DNA from: Actinotalea ferrariae CF5-4
GTDB taxonomy: Bacteria; Actinomycetota; Actinomycetes; Actinomycetales; Cellulomonadaceae
Direction: 5' to 3'
Assembly (NCBI RefSeq): GCF_000603945.1
Contig: NZ_AXCW01000003.1
Location: forward strand, 1 to 39,642
DNA length: 39,642 bases
Below are positions 25,466-32,553 of this stretch, in pieces. The translations under genes were made by a program, and so were the position numbers. The notes below the pieces were generated by a model. The model was not told the DNA's origin, searched no databases, and worked only from the letters and a program-made list of their open reading frames with translations. Within the stretch, counting starts at the first letter, position 1, and each line of letters begins with the position of its first letter.

Positions 25466-25531
25466 GTGGCGACTCTGGCACACGCGACGCAGGGCGGGAC
25501 GCCGGGCCCCTGCGCCCGCCTCCGGTGGGCG

Positions 25532-26191
25532 TCAGGCCGGGACGGGTCGGGTGCGGTCGGTGAGCAGTCGCACGGCCAGGAGCCCGAGCACGGAGCCCAT
25601 GAGGTAGCGCTGGACGGTGAGCCAGGTCGGGCGCCGCGAGAGGAAGCCGGCCAGGGCCCCGGCGCCCAGGACGATCGCGGCGTTCACCGAGAGGGCGACG
25701 GCGATCTGGACCAGGCCCAGCTGCAGGCTCTGGAGCGCGATCGAACCTCGCGCCGGGTCGATGAACTGGGGGAGCAGGGTGACGTAGAGCACCGCGATCT
25801 TGGGGTTGAGCAGGTTCGTCAGCAGCCCCATGGCGAAGAGCCGGCGGTCCGGGTCGGCCGGGAGCTCCCGGACCTCGAAGGCGGACCGGCCACCGGGCCG
25901 GACCGCACACCACGCCAGGTACATCAGGTAGACCGCGCCGGCCACCTTCAGGACGGTGTAGGCGACGGGGACCGACGCGAGGAGCGCCGCGAGCCCCGCC
26001 GCTGCGGCGACCACGTAGATGAGGAAGCCGACGGCGACGCCGAGCAGGGAGATCAGGCCTGCTCGCCTGCCCTGGGTCACGGACCGGGAGACGAGGTAGA
26101 CCATGTTGGGTCCCGGGGTGAGCACGAGCCCGAGCGCGACCGCTGCGATGCCGCTCCGAGGAGCTCCGCGTCGTCGAACGCCGCGACCCAC
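25532..26191 (-). CDS. LysE/RhtB family amino-acid exporter, 5' end altered
   Basis: This is a 219-residue membrane protein with six hydrophobic segments. The family hallmark LTPGPNMVYLVSRSVTQGRRAGL is near the N-terminus, and LLNPKIAVLYVTLLPQF follows. LysE/RhtB proteins export amino acids or related solutes. The usual first 10 or so residues are missing. In their place the frame runs into sequence that encodes the middle of a GNAT protein in another frame. The GTG at 26191, inside that remnant, could serve as a new start and would add the odd basic N-terminus MGRGVRRRGAPRSG. The exporter may still be made, but its first helix is altered. Confidence 0.65.
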   Translation of the reverse strand: MGRGVRRRGAPRSGIAAVALGLVLTPGPNMVYLVSRSVTQGRRAGLISLLGVAVGFLIYVVAAAAGLAALLASVPVAYTVLKVAGAVYLMYLAWCAVRPGGRSAFEVRELPADPDRRLFAMGLLTNLLNPKIAVLYVTLLPQFIDPARGSIALQSLQLGLVQIAVALSVNAAIVLGAGALAGFLSRRPTWLTVQRYLMGSVLGLLAVRLLTDRTRPVPA

Positions 26192-26352
26192 GTCACCGGA
26201 GCGGACCGCAGGGTATCCAGGTCCTCGTGCAGCGGCGGGATGCGGTCGTCCTGGATGAGCTCTGCTTCTCTCGCGTACGCCTCGTGCTGGACCACCAGCA
26301 GCCGGCGCGCCAGATCCGCGTCGGCGTTCGGCACGACGTTGCGGAGGATCAC
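26077..26352 (-). pseudogene. truncated GNAT acetyltransferase gene fused to lysE
   Basis: From the GTG at 26352 the frame encodes VILRNVVPNADADLARRLL, then IQDDRIPPLHEDLDTLRSAPVTWVAAFDDAELLGA. This is the start of a known type of GNAT enzyme. Homology stops at about 26152, before the acetyl-CoA loop. The frame then runs on through about 25 codons of the lysE gene out of frame and ends at 26077. The C-terminal half is missing, so no acetyltransferase activity is expected. A deletion joining two once-neighbouring genes is the simplest cause. An assembly error is the alternative. Confidence 0.65.
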
Positions 26353-26429
26353 CCGGTCATCGTGCCGGTCGGCCGGCGTCGAGACCGCTGTCGTCGACGC
26401 CGGCCGTGGGCCGCTCCCCGGATGGACCG

Positions 26430-26930
26430 TCACTCCTCGCCGGATCGCGTGCCGCTGACGGCGATCCCGTACTGCTCCCACAGCGGGAGGAGGACGTCCG
26501 GCGACAGCCCGCCGGCCGCCGACGCGGCGTCGCGCAGCGCGGGGAAGTACTGCTCGAAGCCCCCTGGGGCGTAGACGGCCAGGTAGACGGCCTCCTCCTC
26601 CTTGCTCACGTTGCGCCACGCGAACGGTGTCCCGTGCCGGAGCACCACGACGTCCCCCGCGTGCGCGGTCTGGTCGCCGGTCACACCCGTGACGACGAGG
26701 CCGCCCCTGAGCACGACCATGACGACGTCGTCCTCGACGTGGTGGTGGAGCTGCGGCGGCGCGCTGAACCCCGGGGCGACGGTGTACCGGACGAGCGAGG
26801 CGCGCGGGAAGTCCCCGACCTCGACGAGGAGCTCGAGACGGTTGCCGAGCATCTCGACGACGCGCGGGGTGCGCAAGACGGACGGGCCGGCGTCGGCCAG
26901 GGGACGGGCGCCGAGGGTGGGGCTGGACAT
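26430..26930 (-). CDS. cupin domain-containing protein
   Basis: This 166-residue cytosolic protein has a single cupin barrel at about residues 45-130. The metal-binding motif starts with HHHVEDDVVMVVLRG, and the second part is AGDVVVLRHGTPFAWRN; the His residues would bind a divalent metal. VYAPGGFEQYFPAL after the barrel is typical of a group of small actinobacterial cupins of unknown substrate. The ATG at 26930 has a CAGGAG site, which is directly preceded by an 11-bp-stem hairpin. The gene is divergent from a LuxR-type regulator, which may control it. Confidence 0.8.
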   Translation of the reverse strand: MSSPTLGARPLADAGPSVLRTPRVVEMLGNRLELLVEVGDFPRASLVRYTVAPGFSAPPQLHHHVEDDVVMVVLRGGLVVTGVTGDQTAHAGDVVVLRHGTPFAWRNVSKEEEAVYLAVYAPGGFEQYFPALRDAASAAGGLSPDVLLPLWEQYGIAVSGTRSGEE

Positions 26931-26946
26931 GACTGCTCCTGACGGT

Positions 26947-26973
26947 GAGGTGGCCGGTCTCTCCGGCCACCTC
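26947..26973. promoter_or_regulatory. perfect inverted repeat upstream of the cupin gene
   Basis: GAGGTGGCCGG (26947-26957) and CCGGCCACCTC (26963-26973) are separated by TCTCT. It starts about 16 bases before the cupin ATG, just upstream of its ribosome-binding site. It could be an operator for the divergent LuxR protein or an RNA hairpin that affects translation. Confidence 0.5.
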
Positions 26974-27003
26974 CACGGTGCTGCCTGGCAGCGGCTCGAT
27001 CGA

Positions 27004-27030
27004 CCCCTCCTTCGAGGGGGCGCCTACGCT
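27004..27030 (+). promoter_or_regulatory. putative luxR promoter with small palindrome
   Basis: TACGCT at 27025-27030 ends seven bases before the GTG at 27037, which fits a leaderless transcript. Just upstream, CCCCTC (27004-27009) and GAGGGG (27014-27019) form an inverted repeat with a 4-base spacer in the -35 to -10 region. Confidence 0.4.
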
Positions 27031-27036
27031 GATCTC

Positions 27037-28116
27037 GTGCCGAACCCTGCGGACCTTCGTCGCCGTCTGCGGGCGCTCGCCGTCGCCGGGTTGCCGGTGG
27101 GAGATCTGTGGAGCCGGAGCGACGCGCTGCTGCGTCGGCACGTCCCGTACGACGTCGGCGCGTGGGGCCAGGTGGACCCCGCCACGCTCCTGTCCACCGG
27201 CTGCCTCGTCCTGGGGCTGCCGTTCGACGCGGAGCGCGAGCGCGAGATCCTGCGCCTGGAGCACGACGACGGAGACGTCAACCGGCTGGTGGACCTGGTG
27301 CGGCGCACGCCGCCCGCCGGATCGCTCGACCTGACGACCGGAGGGCATCCTGAGCGCTCGGCCAGGTACCCGGCGCTGCTCGGACCACTCGGGATCCGCG
27401 ACGACCTGCGTGTCGCGATGGTCCGCGACGGGCTGTGCTGGGGGTCGGTCTACGCCTACCGACGGAGCTCCGTGTTCACCGCGGCCGAGGTCGCGCTGCT
27501 CGGGTCGGTCGCCGGGGATCTCGCCGACGGCGTGCACCTCGCGCTCCTGCGGGCCGACGCGATGTCGGACGGGTCGCCGGACTCACCGGGTCTGCTCCTG
27601 ATGGGAGCCGACGGCCGCGTCACCGCGGTCAGCGAGGTCGCGGATCGGTGGCTGCGCCTGCTGGCACCGGACGGGCGCATCCCACCCGTCGTGACGTCGT
27701 TGCTCGCGGCGCTGGGCGGCGCGCACCCTGGGCCGGCTCGCGCCCGCGTGCAGACGGAGGACGGTCGGTGGCTCGTCCTGCACGCCTCCCACATCGACGG
27801 CGCGGGCAGTGCGGTGATCGTCGAGGCCGCCAGGCCCGTGGAGCTCGCCGAGGTGCTCTGCGCCGCCTACGGCCTGACCGTCCGGGAGCGGGACGTCGTC
27901 GGGCCCGTCCTGCGGGGCGAGGCCAACCGGTCGGTGGCGCGTACCCTCGGGATCAGCGAGTACACCGTGAAGGAGCACCTCAAGTCGGTGTTCGGCAAGG
28001 TCGGGGTCCTCAGCCGCGCGGAGCTCGCCGCACGGCTCCTGCACGAGCAGTACCTGCCACGCCGGGACGCCGGGGTCCCCGCCGGATCGGCGGGCTGGTT
28101 CCGCGAGACGGCGTGA
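27037..28116 (+). CDS. LuxR family transcriptional regulator
   Basis: This is a 359-residue regulator. The N-terminal 190 residues resemble the GAF-like region of actinobacterial LuxR proteins (RHVPYDVGAWGQVDPATLL, FTAAEVALLGSVAGDLADGVH). A PAS-like segment follows (GLLLMGADGRVTAVSEVADRWL). The C-terminal HTH is at about residues 280-345: GLTVRERDVVGPVLRGEANRSVARTLGISEYTVKEHLKSVFGKVGV. There is no response-regulator receiver domain, so it is likely a one-component sensor with unknown ligand. The GTG at 27037 lies next to the promoter, and the longer frame upstream runs through the cupin gene. Control of the cupin gene is inferred from the divergent layout. Confidence 0.85.
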   Translation: MPNPADLRRRLRALAVAGLPVGDLWSRSDALLRRHVPYDVGAWGQVDPATLLSTGCLVLGLPFDAEREREILRLEHDDGDVNRLVDLVRRTPPAGSLDLTTGGHPERSARYPALLGPLGIRDDLRVAMVRDGLCWGSVYAYRRSSVFTAAEVALLGSVAGDLADGVHLALLRADAMSDGSPDSPGLLLMGADGRVTAVSEVADRWLRLLAPDGRIPPVVTSLLAALGGAHPGPARARVQTEDGRWLVLHASHIDGAGSAVIVEAARPVELAEVLCAAYGLTVRERDVVGPVLRGEANRSVARTLGISEYTVKEHLKSVFGKVGVLSRAELAARLLHEQYLPRRDAGVPAGSAGWFRETA

Positions 28117-28162
28117 CCGACGAGATCGTGGACGACCTCCTGCGGACGGGACACCCTCCCTG

Positions 28163-30778
28163 CTACATGCCCTCCGGCGCCATGTCGACGAACCGGGCGT
28201 AGTGGCCCTGGAACGCGACGACGATGTTGTCGGTGGGCCCGTTGCGGTGCTTCGCGACGATGATGTCGGCCTCGCCGGCGCGCGGCGACTCCTTCTCGTA
28301 GGCGTCCTCGCGGTGCAGCAGGATGATGACGTCCGCGTCCTGCTCGATGGCGCCGGACTCACGCAGGTCGCTCATCTGGGGTCGCTTGTCGGTGCGCTGC
28401 TCCGCGCCACGGTTCAGCTGCGAGATGGCGATGACGGGCACCTCGAGCTCCTTCGCCAGGAGCTTGAGCGCCCGGGAGAACTCCGAGACCTCCTGCTGGC
28501 GGGACTCGACGCGCTTGCCCGAGCTCATGAGCTGCAGGTAGTCGATGACGACCAGCTTGAGGTCGTGGCGCTGCTTGAGCCGGCGGCACTTCGCGCGGAT
28601 CTCCATGAGCGACATGTTGGGCGAGTCGTCGATGAACAGCGGCGCCTGGGAGACCTTGCCCATCGTGGAGGCCAGGCGCTGCCAGTCCTCGTCGCGCATC
28701 GTGCCCTTGCGCATGTTCTGCAGGGGCACGCGACCCTCCGCGGAGAGCAGACGCATGGTGATCTCGTTACGGCTCATCTCGAGGGAGAACACGACCGACG
28801 CGAGGTTGTGCTTGATCGCCGCGGATCGGACGATGTCGATGCCCAGCGTCGAGTTGTGAGTGGGCACCATGGAGCGCCCCGCAAGGTAGAGGTGGTCTGC
28901 GTTGTCCACCTCGACGCAGCGCACCGGCACGCTCGGGATCCGACGCACCGACGTGATGAACCGCGAGGTGAGCCGGGGCGTCGACGGGCGACGGCGCTCC
29001 TTGTGGGCCAGCTTCTTCCGCTCGAGAGCGAAGACCTCGTCATCGGTCGTGAACGTGATCGTGTAGGCGGTGCTGCGCGCCTCGTCGCGGCCAGGGACGC
29101 TCCGGGTGGACCAGCCGGTCCGGTATCCCAGCGAGTGCACGAGCTCCCGGACGTCCTGGGCCAACCGGTGGTCCGTGACGCAGAACTGGACACTCCCGGT
29201 GGGGTTGACGGTGCCGTCGGTGTCCAGAAGGCCCGCGAGCAGCGCTCGCCGCTGCCCCTCGCTCGCCCGCAGGTACGCGGTCGGGATGTGCTTGTTCCCC
29301 AGCACACCGAGGGTCCGCAACCGACCCGCCACGGTGCCGAAGGCCCAGTGGCACTCCTGGCAGCGCACCAGGCCGCTGGTGGTGCGACCGCAGTCGGGGC
29401 ACGTCGGGACGAGCACCTGGCCCAGCCCCTTGGCGCGCCCCCCGCAGCTTCGGCCGCAGGTGCGGACCTGCTGCCGCGGGTTGACGTACGTGTTCCCGCA
29501 GACCACGCAGACCCTGGGTGCGGGCCCGGCCTCCTCGGGGAGTCGGATCGAGTAGAGGCGCGAGTCGTTGCCGAGCTGCCTCTCGGAGCGCAGGCCGTTG
29601 CCCTCGATGCGCATGGCGATCTCGGGGTCGTCGGAGGTGAAGCGCGCCGCGGCACTGTGACCGTCGCCGAGCCACACGCCCAGCGCGTAGGGGTCGACAA
29701 GGAGCTCGGCCTCCGGGAGGTCCAGTGCAGTGGCCGTCGGGACGCTGTGGTTGAGCCGTCGGTCCGCCGTCGCGCAGCGAAGGGTCTCCGCGATCTCCTC
29801 GGTGGTCCGCACGGCCGGGAGCACCCTCGGGGCCGTGCCGCGCGCCCGGGCCTCCTGGCGGGCTCGCCGAGAGGCGCGGGTCTCCGTGAACCACTGGTGC
29901 TGGGCGTCCGCGACGATCATCGTGCCGTCATCGAAGGTGACCTCGTAGCAGGGCCGGTCCACCAGCACCTCGGTCGCGCCCACGACAGTCGTCGGTCGAC
30001 CGTCCGCGCCCAGCAGCTGGTCGCCCACCGCGACCTCGCCCATGGTCGTCCAACCCGCCGGCGTCGCCAGCGGCGTGTCGAGGGCAAGCGCCTTGCCCAT
30101 GGCCGGTCTCGCGGCGATGACGACCATCTGGCCGGGGTGCAGGCCGTTCGTCAGGCGGTCGAGGTCCGCGAAGCCGGTGGGGACACCCGTCATGCCCTCG
30201 CCGCGGTTGCTCGCGGCCTCGATCTCCTCCATCGCCCCGTTGATGATCTCCGAGAGCGGGAGGTAGTCCTCGCTGGTGCGGTTCTCCGAGACGGCGTAGA
30301 TCTCCGCCTGGGCGTTGTTGACGAGCTCCTCGACGTCGCCGCCGTCGGCCGCGTAGCCGAGCTGGACGATGCGGGTCCCCGCCTCGACCAGGCGGCGCAG
30401 GACGGCCCGCTCCCGGACGATGCGCGCGTAGTACCCCGCGTTGGCCGCGGTGGGCACCATCGAGATGAGGGTGTGCAGGTAGGGCGCCCCGCCGACGCGG
30501 GCGATCTCGCCCCGCTTGGTCAGCTCCGCGGCGACCGTGACGGCGTCCGCCGGCTCACCGCGCCCGTAGAGGTCGAGGATCGCGTCGTAGACCATCTCGT
30601 GGGAGGGCCGGTAGAAGTCGGTGCCCTTGACCTCTTCGACGACGTCGGCGATCGCGTCCTTCGAGAGCATCATGCCGCCGAGCACGGACTGCTCGGCCAC
30701 GATGTCCTGCGGCGGGGTCCGGTCGTAGCCGCCGCGGGCCGGCGCCCCCAGGCTCGTCTCGAGCTCGTCGATGCTCAA
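28163..30778 (-). CDS. dnaB: replicative DNA helicase DnaB, with intein
   Basis: The precursor is 871 residues, of which 413 are an intein (residues 230-642). The spliced helicase is 458 residues, normal for DnaB. The N-terminal domain is TPPQDIVAEQSVLGGMMLSKDAI and onward. The RecA-like domain has Walker A ARPAMGK/ST, split by the intein between Lys and Ser, then VFSLEMSRNEI and LKLVVIDYLQLM (Walker B), and DLRESGAIEQDADVIILLHRE. DnaB unwinds DNA ahead of the fork as a hexamer, so splicing is needed for replication. The start is the TTG at 30778 (LSIDELETS), as in related DnaB proteins, with GGGAGAGGTGG upstream. Longer in-frame starts up to 30931 lack support. Confidence 0.93.
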   Translation of the reverse strand: MSIDELETSLGAPARGGYDRTPPQDIVAEQSVLGGMMLSKDAIADVVEEVKGTDFYRPSHEMVYDAILDLYGRGEPADAVTVAAELTKRGEIARVGGAPYLHTLISMVPTAANAGYYARIVRERAVLRRLVEAGTRIVQLGYAADGGDVEELVNNAQAEIYAVSENRTSEDYLPLSEIINGAMEEIEAASNRGEGMTGVPTGFADLDRLTNGLHPGQMVVIAARPAMGKALALDTPLATPAGWTTMGEVAVGDQLLGADGRPTTVVGATEVLVDRPCYEVTFDDGTMIVADAQHQWFTETRASRRARQEARARGTAPRVLPAVRTTEEIAETLRCATADRRLNHSVPTATALDLPEAELLVDPYALGVWLGDGHSAAARFTSDDPEIAMRIEGNGLRSERQLGNDSRLYSIRLPEEAGPAPRVCVVCGNTYVNPRQQVRTCGRSCGGRAKGLGQVLVPTCPDCGRTTSGLVRCQECHWAFGTVAGRLRTLGVLGNKHIPTAYLRASEGQRRALLAGLLDTDGTVNPTGSVQFCVTDHRLAQDVRELVHSLGYRTGWSTRSVPGRDEARSTAYTITFTTDDEVFALERKKLAHKERRRPSTPRLTSRFITSVRRIPSVPVRCVEVDNADHLYLAGRSMVPTHNSTLGIDIVRSAAIKHNLASVVFSLEMSRNEITMRLLSAEGRVPLQNMRKGTMRDEDWQRLASTMGKVSQAPLFIDDSPNMSLMEIRAKCRRLKQRHDLKLVVIDYLQLMSSGKRVESRQQEVSEFSRALKLLAKELEVPVIAISQLNRGAEQRTDKRPQMSDLRESGAIEQDADVIILLHREDAYEKESPRAGEADIIVAKHRNGPTDNIVVAFQGHYARFVDMAPEGM
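28853..30091 (-). mobile_element. class 3-like intein with LAGLIDADG endonuclease in dnaB
   Basis: This is a 413-residue intein at the Walker A site. It begins with Ala (ALALDTPLATPAG) and ends VPTHN before extein Ser643. There is no Cys or Ser at position 1. Instead the marks of class 3 are present: Trp in block B (ADAQHQWFT), Cys in block F (VRCVEVDNADHLYL) and Thr in block G (VPTHN). Two LAGLIDADG motifs, LGVWLGDGHS and LLAGLLDTDGTV, show a homing endonuclease. Between them is an insertion with CVVC, CGRSC, CPDC and CQEC, likely two zinc-binding knuckles. All splicing and endonuclease motifs look intact, so it may still be mobile. Confidence 0.85.
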
Positions 30779-31163
30779 CCGCTGCCCACCTCTCCCTGCG
30801 TCCCCGGACACCCGTCGCCTGTCGCGACGGACGCCGGCCGTGCGTCCGTTCCCGGTCCCCGTCCTACCGCGACCCACCGACACGACCCGGTCCGGACCGG
30901 ACCGTCCTCGGTGCTGCGCGGGACCCGTCACCGGTCGCCGCGCGTGACGTTAGGCCCCCCGTCGGCGCGTCTCCAAGTGGAGGGACCAAGGCCCTGTGCA
31001 CCCGCCTGGGGACAACGCGCTCCGCCCTGTGGAACCCGCCGGAGCCGTCTGTGCACAGGCGGTGGACAGACCTGTGGAAATAGTGGGATGACTCGTGGGA
31101 GAAGGCTGTGACCTGCATGGACGTCGGCCACCGCCTGTGGACCCGAACTGCCTCGCCAACCGT
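30779..31163. other. spacer upstream of dnaB with DnaA-box-like sequences
   Basis: No gene is supported in these 385 bases; the frames here are extensions or shadows. Several TGTGGA-type sequences stand out: TGGGGACAA (31007-31015, one mismatch to the actinobacterial DnaA box TGTGGACAA), TGTGGAACC (31028-31036), TGTGGAAAT (31073-31081) and TGTGGACCC (31136-31144). Also present are GGTGGACAG (31061-31069) and CTGTGCACAG near 31050. The matches are partial, and the role in dnaB control or DNA replication is only a suggestion. Confidence 0.3.
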
Positions 31164-32423
31164 TCAGTGGGTGGACACGTCCGTCCCACCCCTGGACCGC
31201 CGCAGCCGCAGCGCCGTCGCGAACGAGGGCACGACCGGCAGCAGCGGCAGCACCGCCGCCTGGTACGCGTGGTACGCGTCGGGCTTGCCCGGCCACACCT
31301 CGCCGGACACCCGGTTGCCGGTGTCGAGCTCGTGGTGCCACGACCCGCGCTCGTGGTCGACGAGGTACCGGTCGACGTAGGCCCACCACGACGCGGCGTC
31401 GTCGGCCCAGCGCTCGTCGCCCGTGACCCGGTGCAGGACGTACGCGGTGCTCACGGCCTCCGCCGCGACCCAGTGCATGCGCGTACGCACCACCGGCTGC
31501 CCGGACCAGTCCGTCGTGTAGACGAAGCCGTCCGCCCCGTCCACGGCCCAGCCGTCCGCGACGGCGCGCTCCGTCAGCGCGACGGCTGCATCGACGAGCC
31601 CCTCCGGGGCGCCGTTACCGAGCGAGCGGTCGACCGCGACGAGCAGCCGCGCCCACTCCAGCCCGTGGCCGACGGTCGCGCCGTAGGGCCGGAACGGGTC
31701 GGCCGGGCGGTCGCGGTGGTGCTCCAGCAGGGGCGTCCAGTCGGCGTCGAAGTGCTCGGGGATGCGCCAGTCGTTCGCGCGCGCCCAGCCCACGACGTGC
31801 GCGCCGATCCGCGCCGCCCGCCGGTGCCACAGCTGCTCACCGGTCACGTCGCCCGCGGCGAGGTACGCCTCGACCGTGTGCATGTTGGCGTTGACGCCGC
31901 GGTAGGTGTCGAGCGTCGTCCACGCCGCGTCCCACTCCTCGACGGCGAGGCCCGCGGTGTCGTCCCAGAACCGCTGCTCGTGGACGGCGAGCGCGTCCGC
32001 CAGGAGCTCCTCGGCGCCGTCGACCCCCGCGGCCGTGGCCGAGCTCGCCGCGAGCACCACGAACGCGTGCCCGTACGCCTGCTTGCGGTCGTCGACGGTC
32101 CCGTCGGGGTGCACGGCCGCGAACCAGCCGCCGTGGGCGTCGTCGTGCAGCGCGCCGCGCAGCGCGGCCACCCCGTGGGCGGCGAGCCGGAGCAGCTCCG
32201 CACGCGACGGCCCGCCGTCGGCCGGCGGCTCGTCCGCGAGCGCACCGAGGCTGAACACGTGCGTCATCCGGCACGTGATCCACAGCTCGACCGGACGCGC
32301 CGGGTCGATGCGACCGTCCTCGTCGAGGTAGCCGAACCCGTCGGGGTGCTCGGCGCCCGCGGCGAAGCGCAGCAGGTCCGCACGCTGGGCGGTCAGGTGG
32401 TCCGCGTCACCGGGGCGGGTCAT
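31164..32423 (-). CDS. AGE family epimerase/isomerase
   Basis: This is a 419-residue cytosolic enzyme with the (alpha/alpha)6-barrel of the N-acylglucosamine 2-epimerase family. Motifs are those of the aldose-ketose isomerase branch (mannose isomerase, YihS): ELWITCRMTHVFSLGAL, KQAYGHAFVVLAASSA, YRGVNANMHTVEAYLAAGD, RIPEHFDADW and DPFRPYGATVGHGLEWARLL. The His residues in these motifs are the likely acid/base pair. It probably interconverts a sugar such as mannose with fructose; the exact sugar is not certain. The ATG at 32423 has GGAGGAGG upstream. It is divergent from the MATE gene; a 6-4-6 inverted repeat lies just before its ribosome-binding site. Confidence 0.88.
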   Translation of the reverse strand: MTRPGDADHLTAQRADLLRFAAGAEHPDGFGYLDEDGRIDPARPVELWITCRMTHVFSLGALADEPPADGGPSRAELLRLAAHGVAALRGALHDDAHGGWFAAVHPDGTVDDRKQAYGHAFVVLAASSATAAGVDGAEELLADALAVHEQRFWDDTAGLAVEEWDAAWTTLDTYRGVNANMHTVEAYLAAGDVTGEQLWHRRAARIGAHVVGWARANDWRIPEHFDADWTPLLEHHRDRPADPFRPYGATVGHGLEWARLLVAVDRSLGNGAPEGLVDAAVALTERAVADGWAVDGADGFVYTTDWSGQPVVRTRMHWVAAEAVSTAYVLHRVTGDERWADDAASWWAYVDRYLVDHERGSWHHELDTGNRVSGEVWPGKPDAYHAYQAAVLPLLPVVPSFATALRLRRSRGGTDVSTH

Positions 32424-32439
32424 CCGTCCTCCTCCTTCT

Positions 32440-32455
32440 GGCACGACGACGTGCC
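32440..32455. promoter_or_regulatory. inverted repeat between the AGE and MATE genes
   Basis: GGCACG-ACGA-CGTGCC is a perfect 6-4-6 inverted repeat just upstream of the AGE gene's ribosome-binding site. It could be an operator; no regulator is nearby. Confidence 0.35.
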
Positions 32456-32553
32456 GCGTCCGACGCGCCCACGCGCGTCCCGCCCGAAGGATGGCAGGCG
32501 CCGGGCCCCCGTGGGAGGACCATCGGTCGGCCGGGCGCGTACCGTCGGGCGAC

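Noticed and set aside
28853-30091. The dnaB insertion as a prophage or insertion sequence
   Set aside because: The frame is continuous with the helicase, and splice-junction motifs are at both ends, so it is an intein; no transposase or phage gene is present.
30864-31389. Short minus-strand frames upstream of dnaB
   Set aside because: They have no family match or ribosome-binding site and overlap the end of the AGE gene in another phase.
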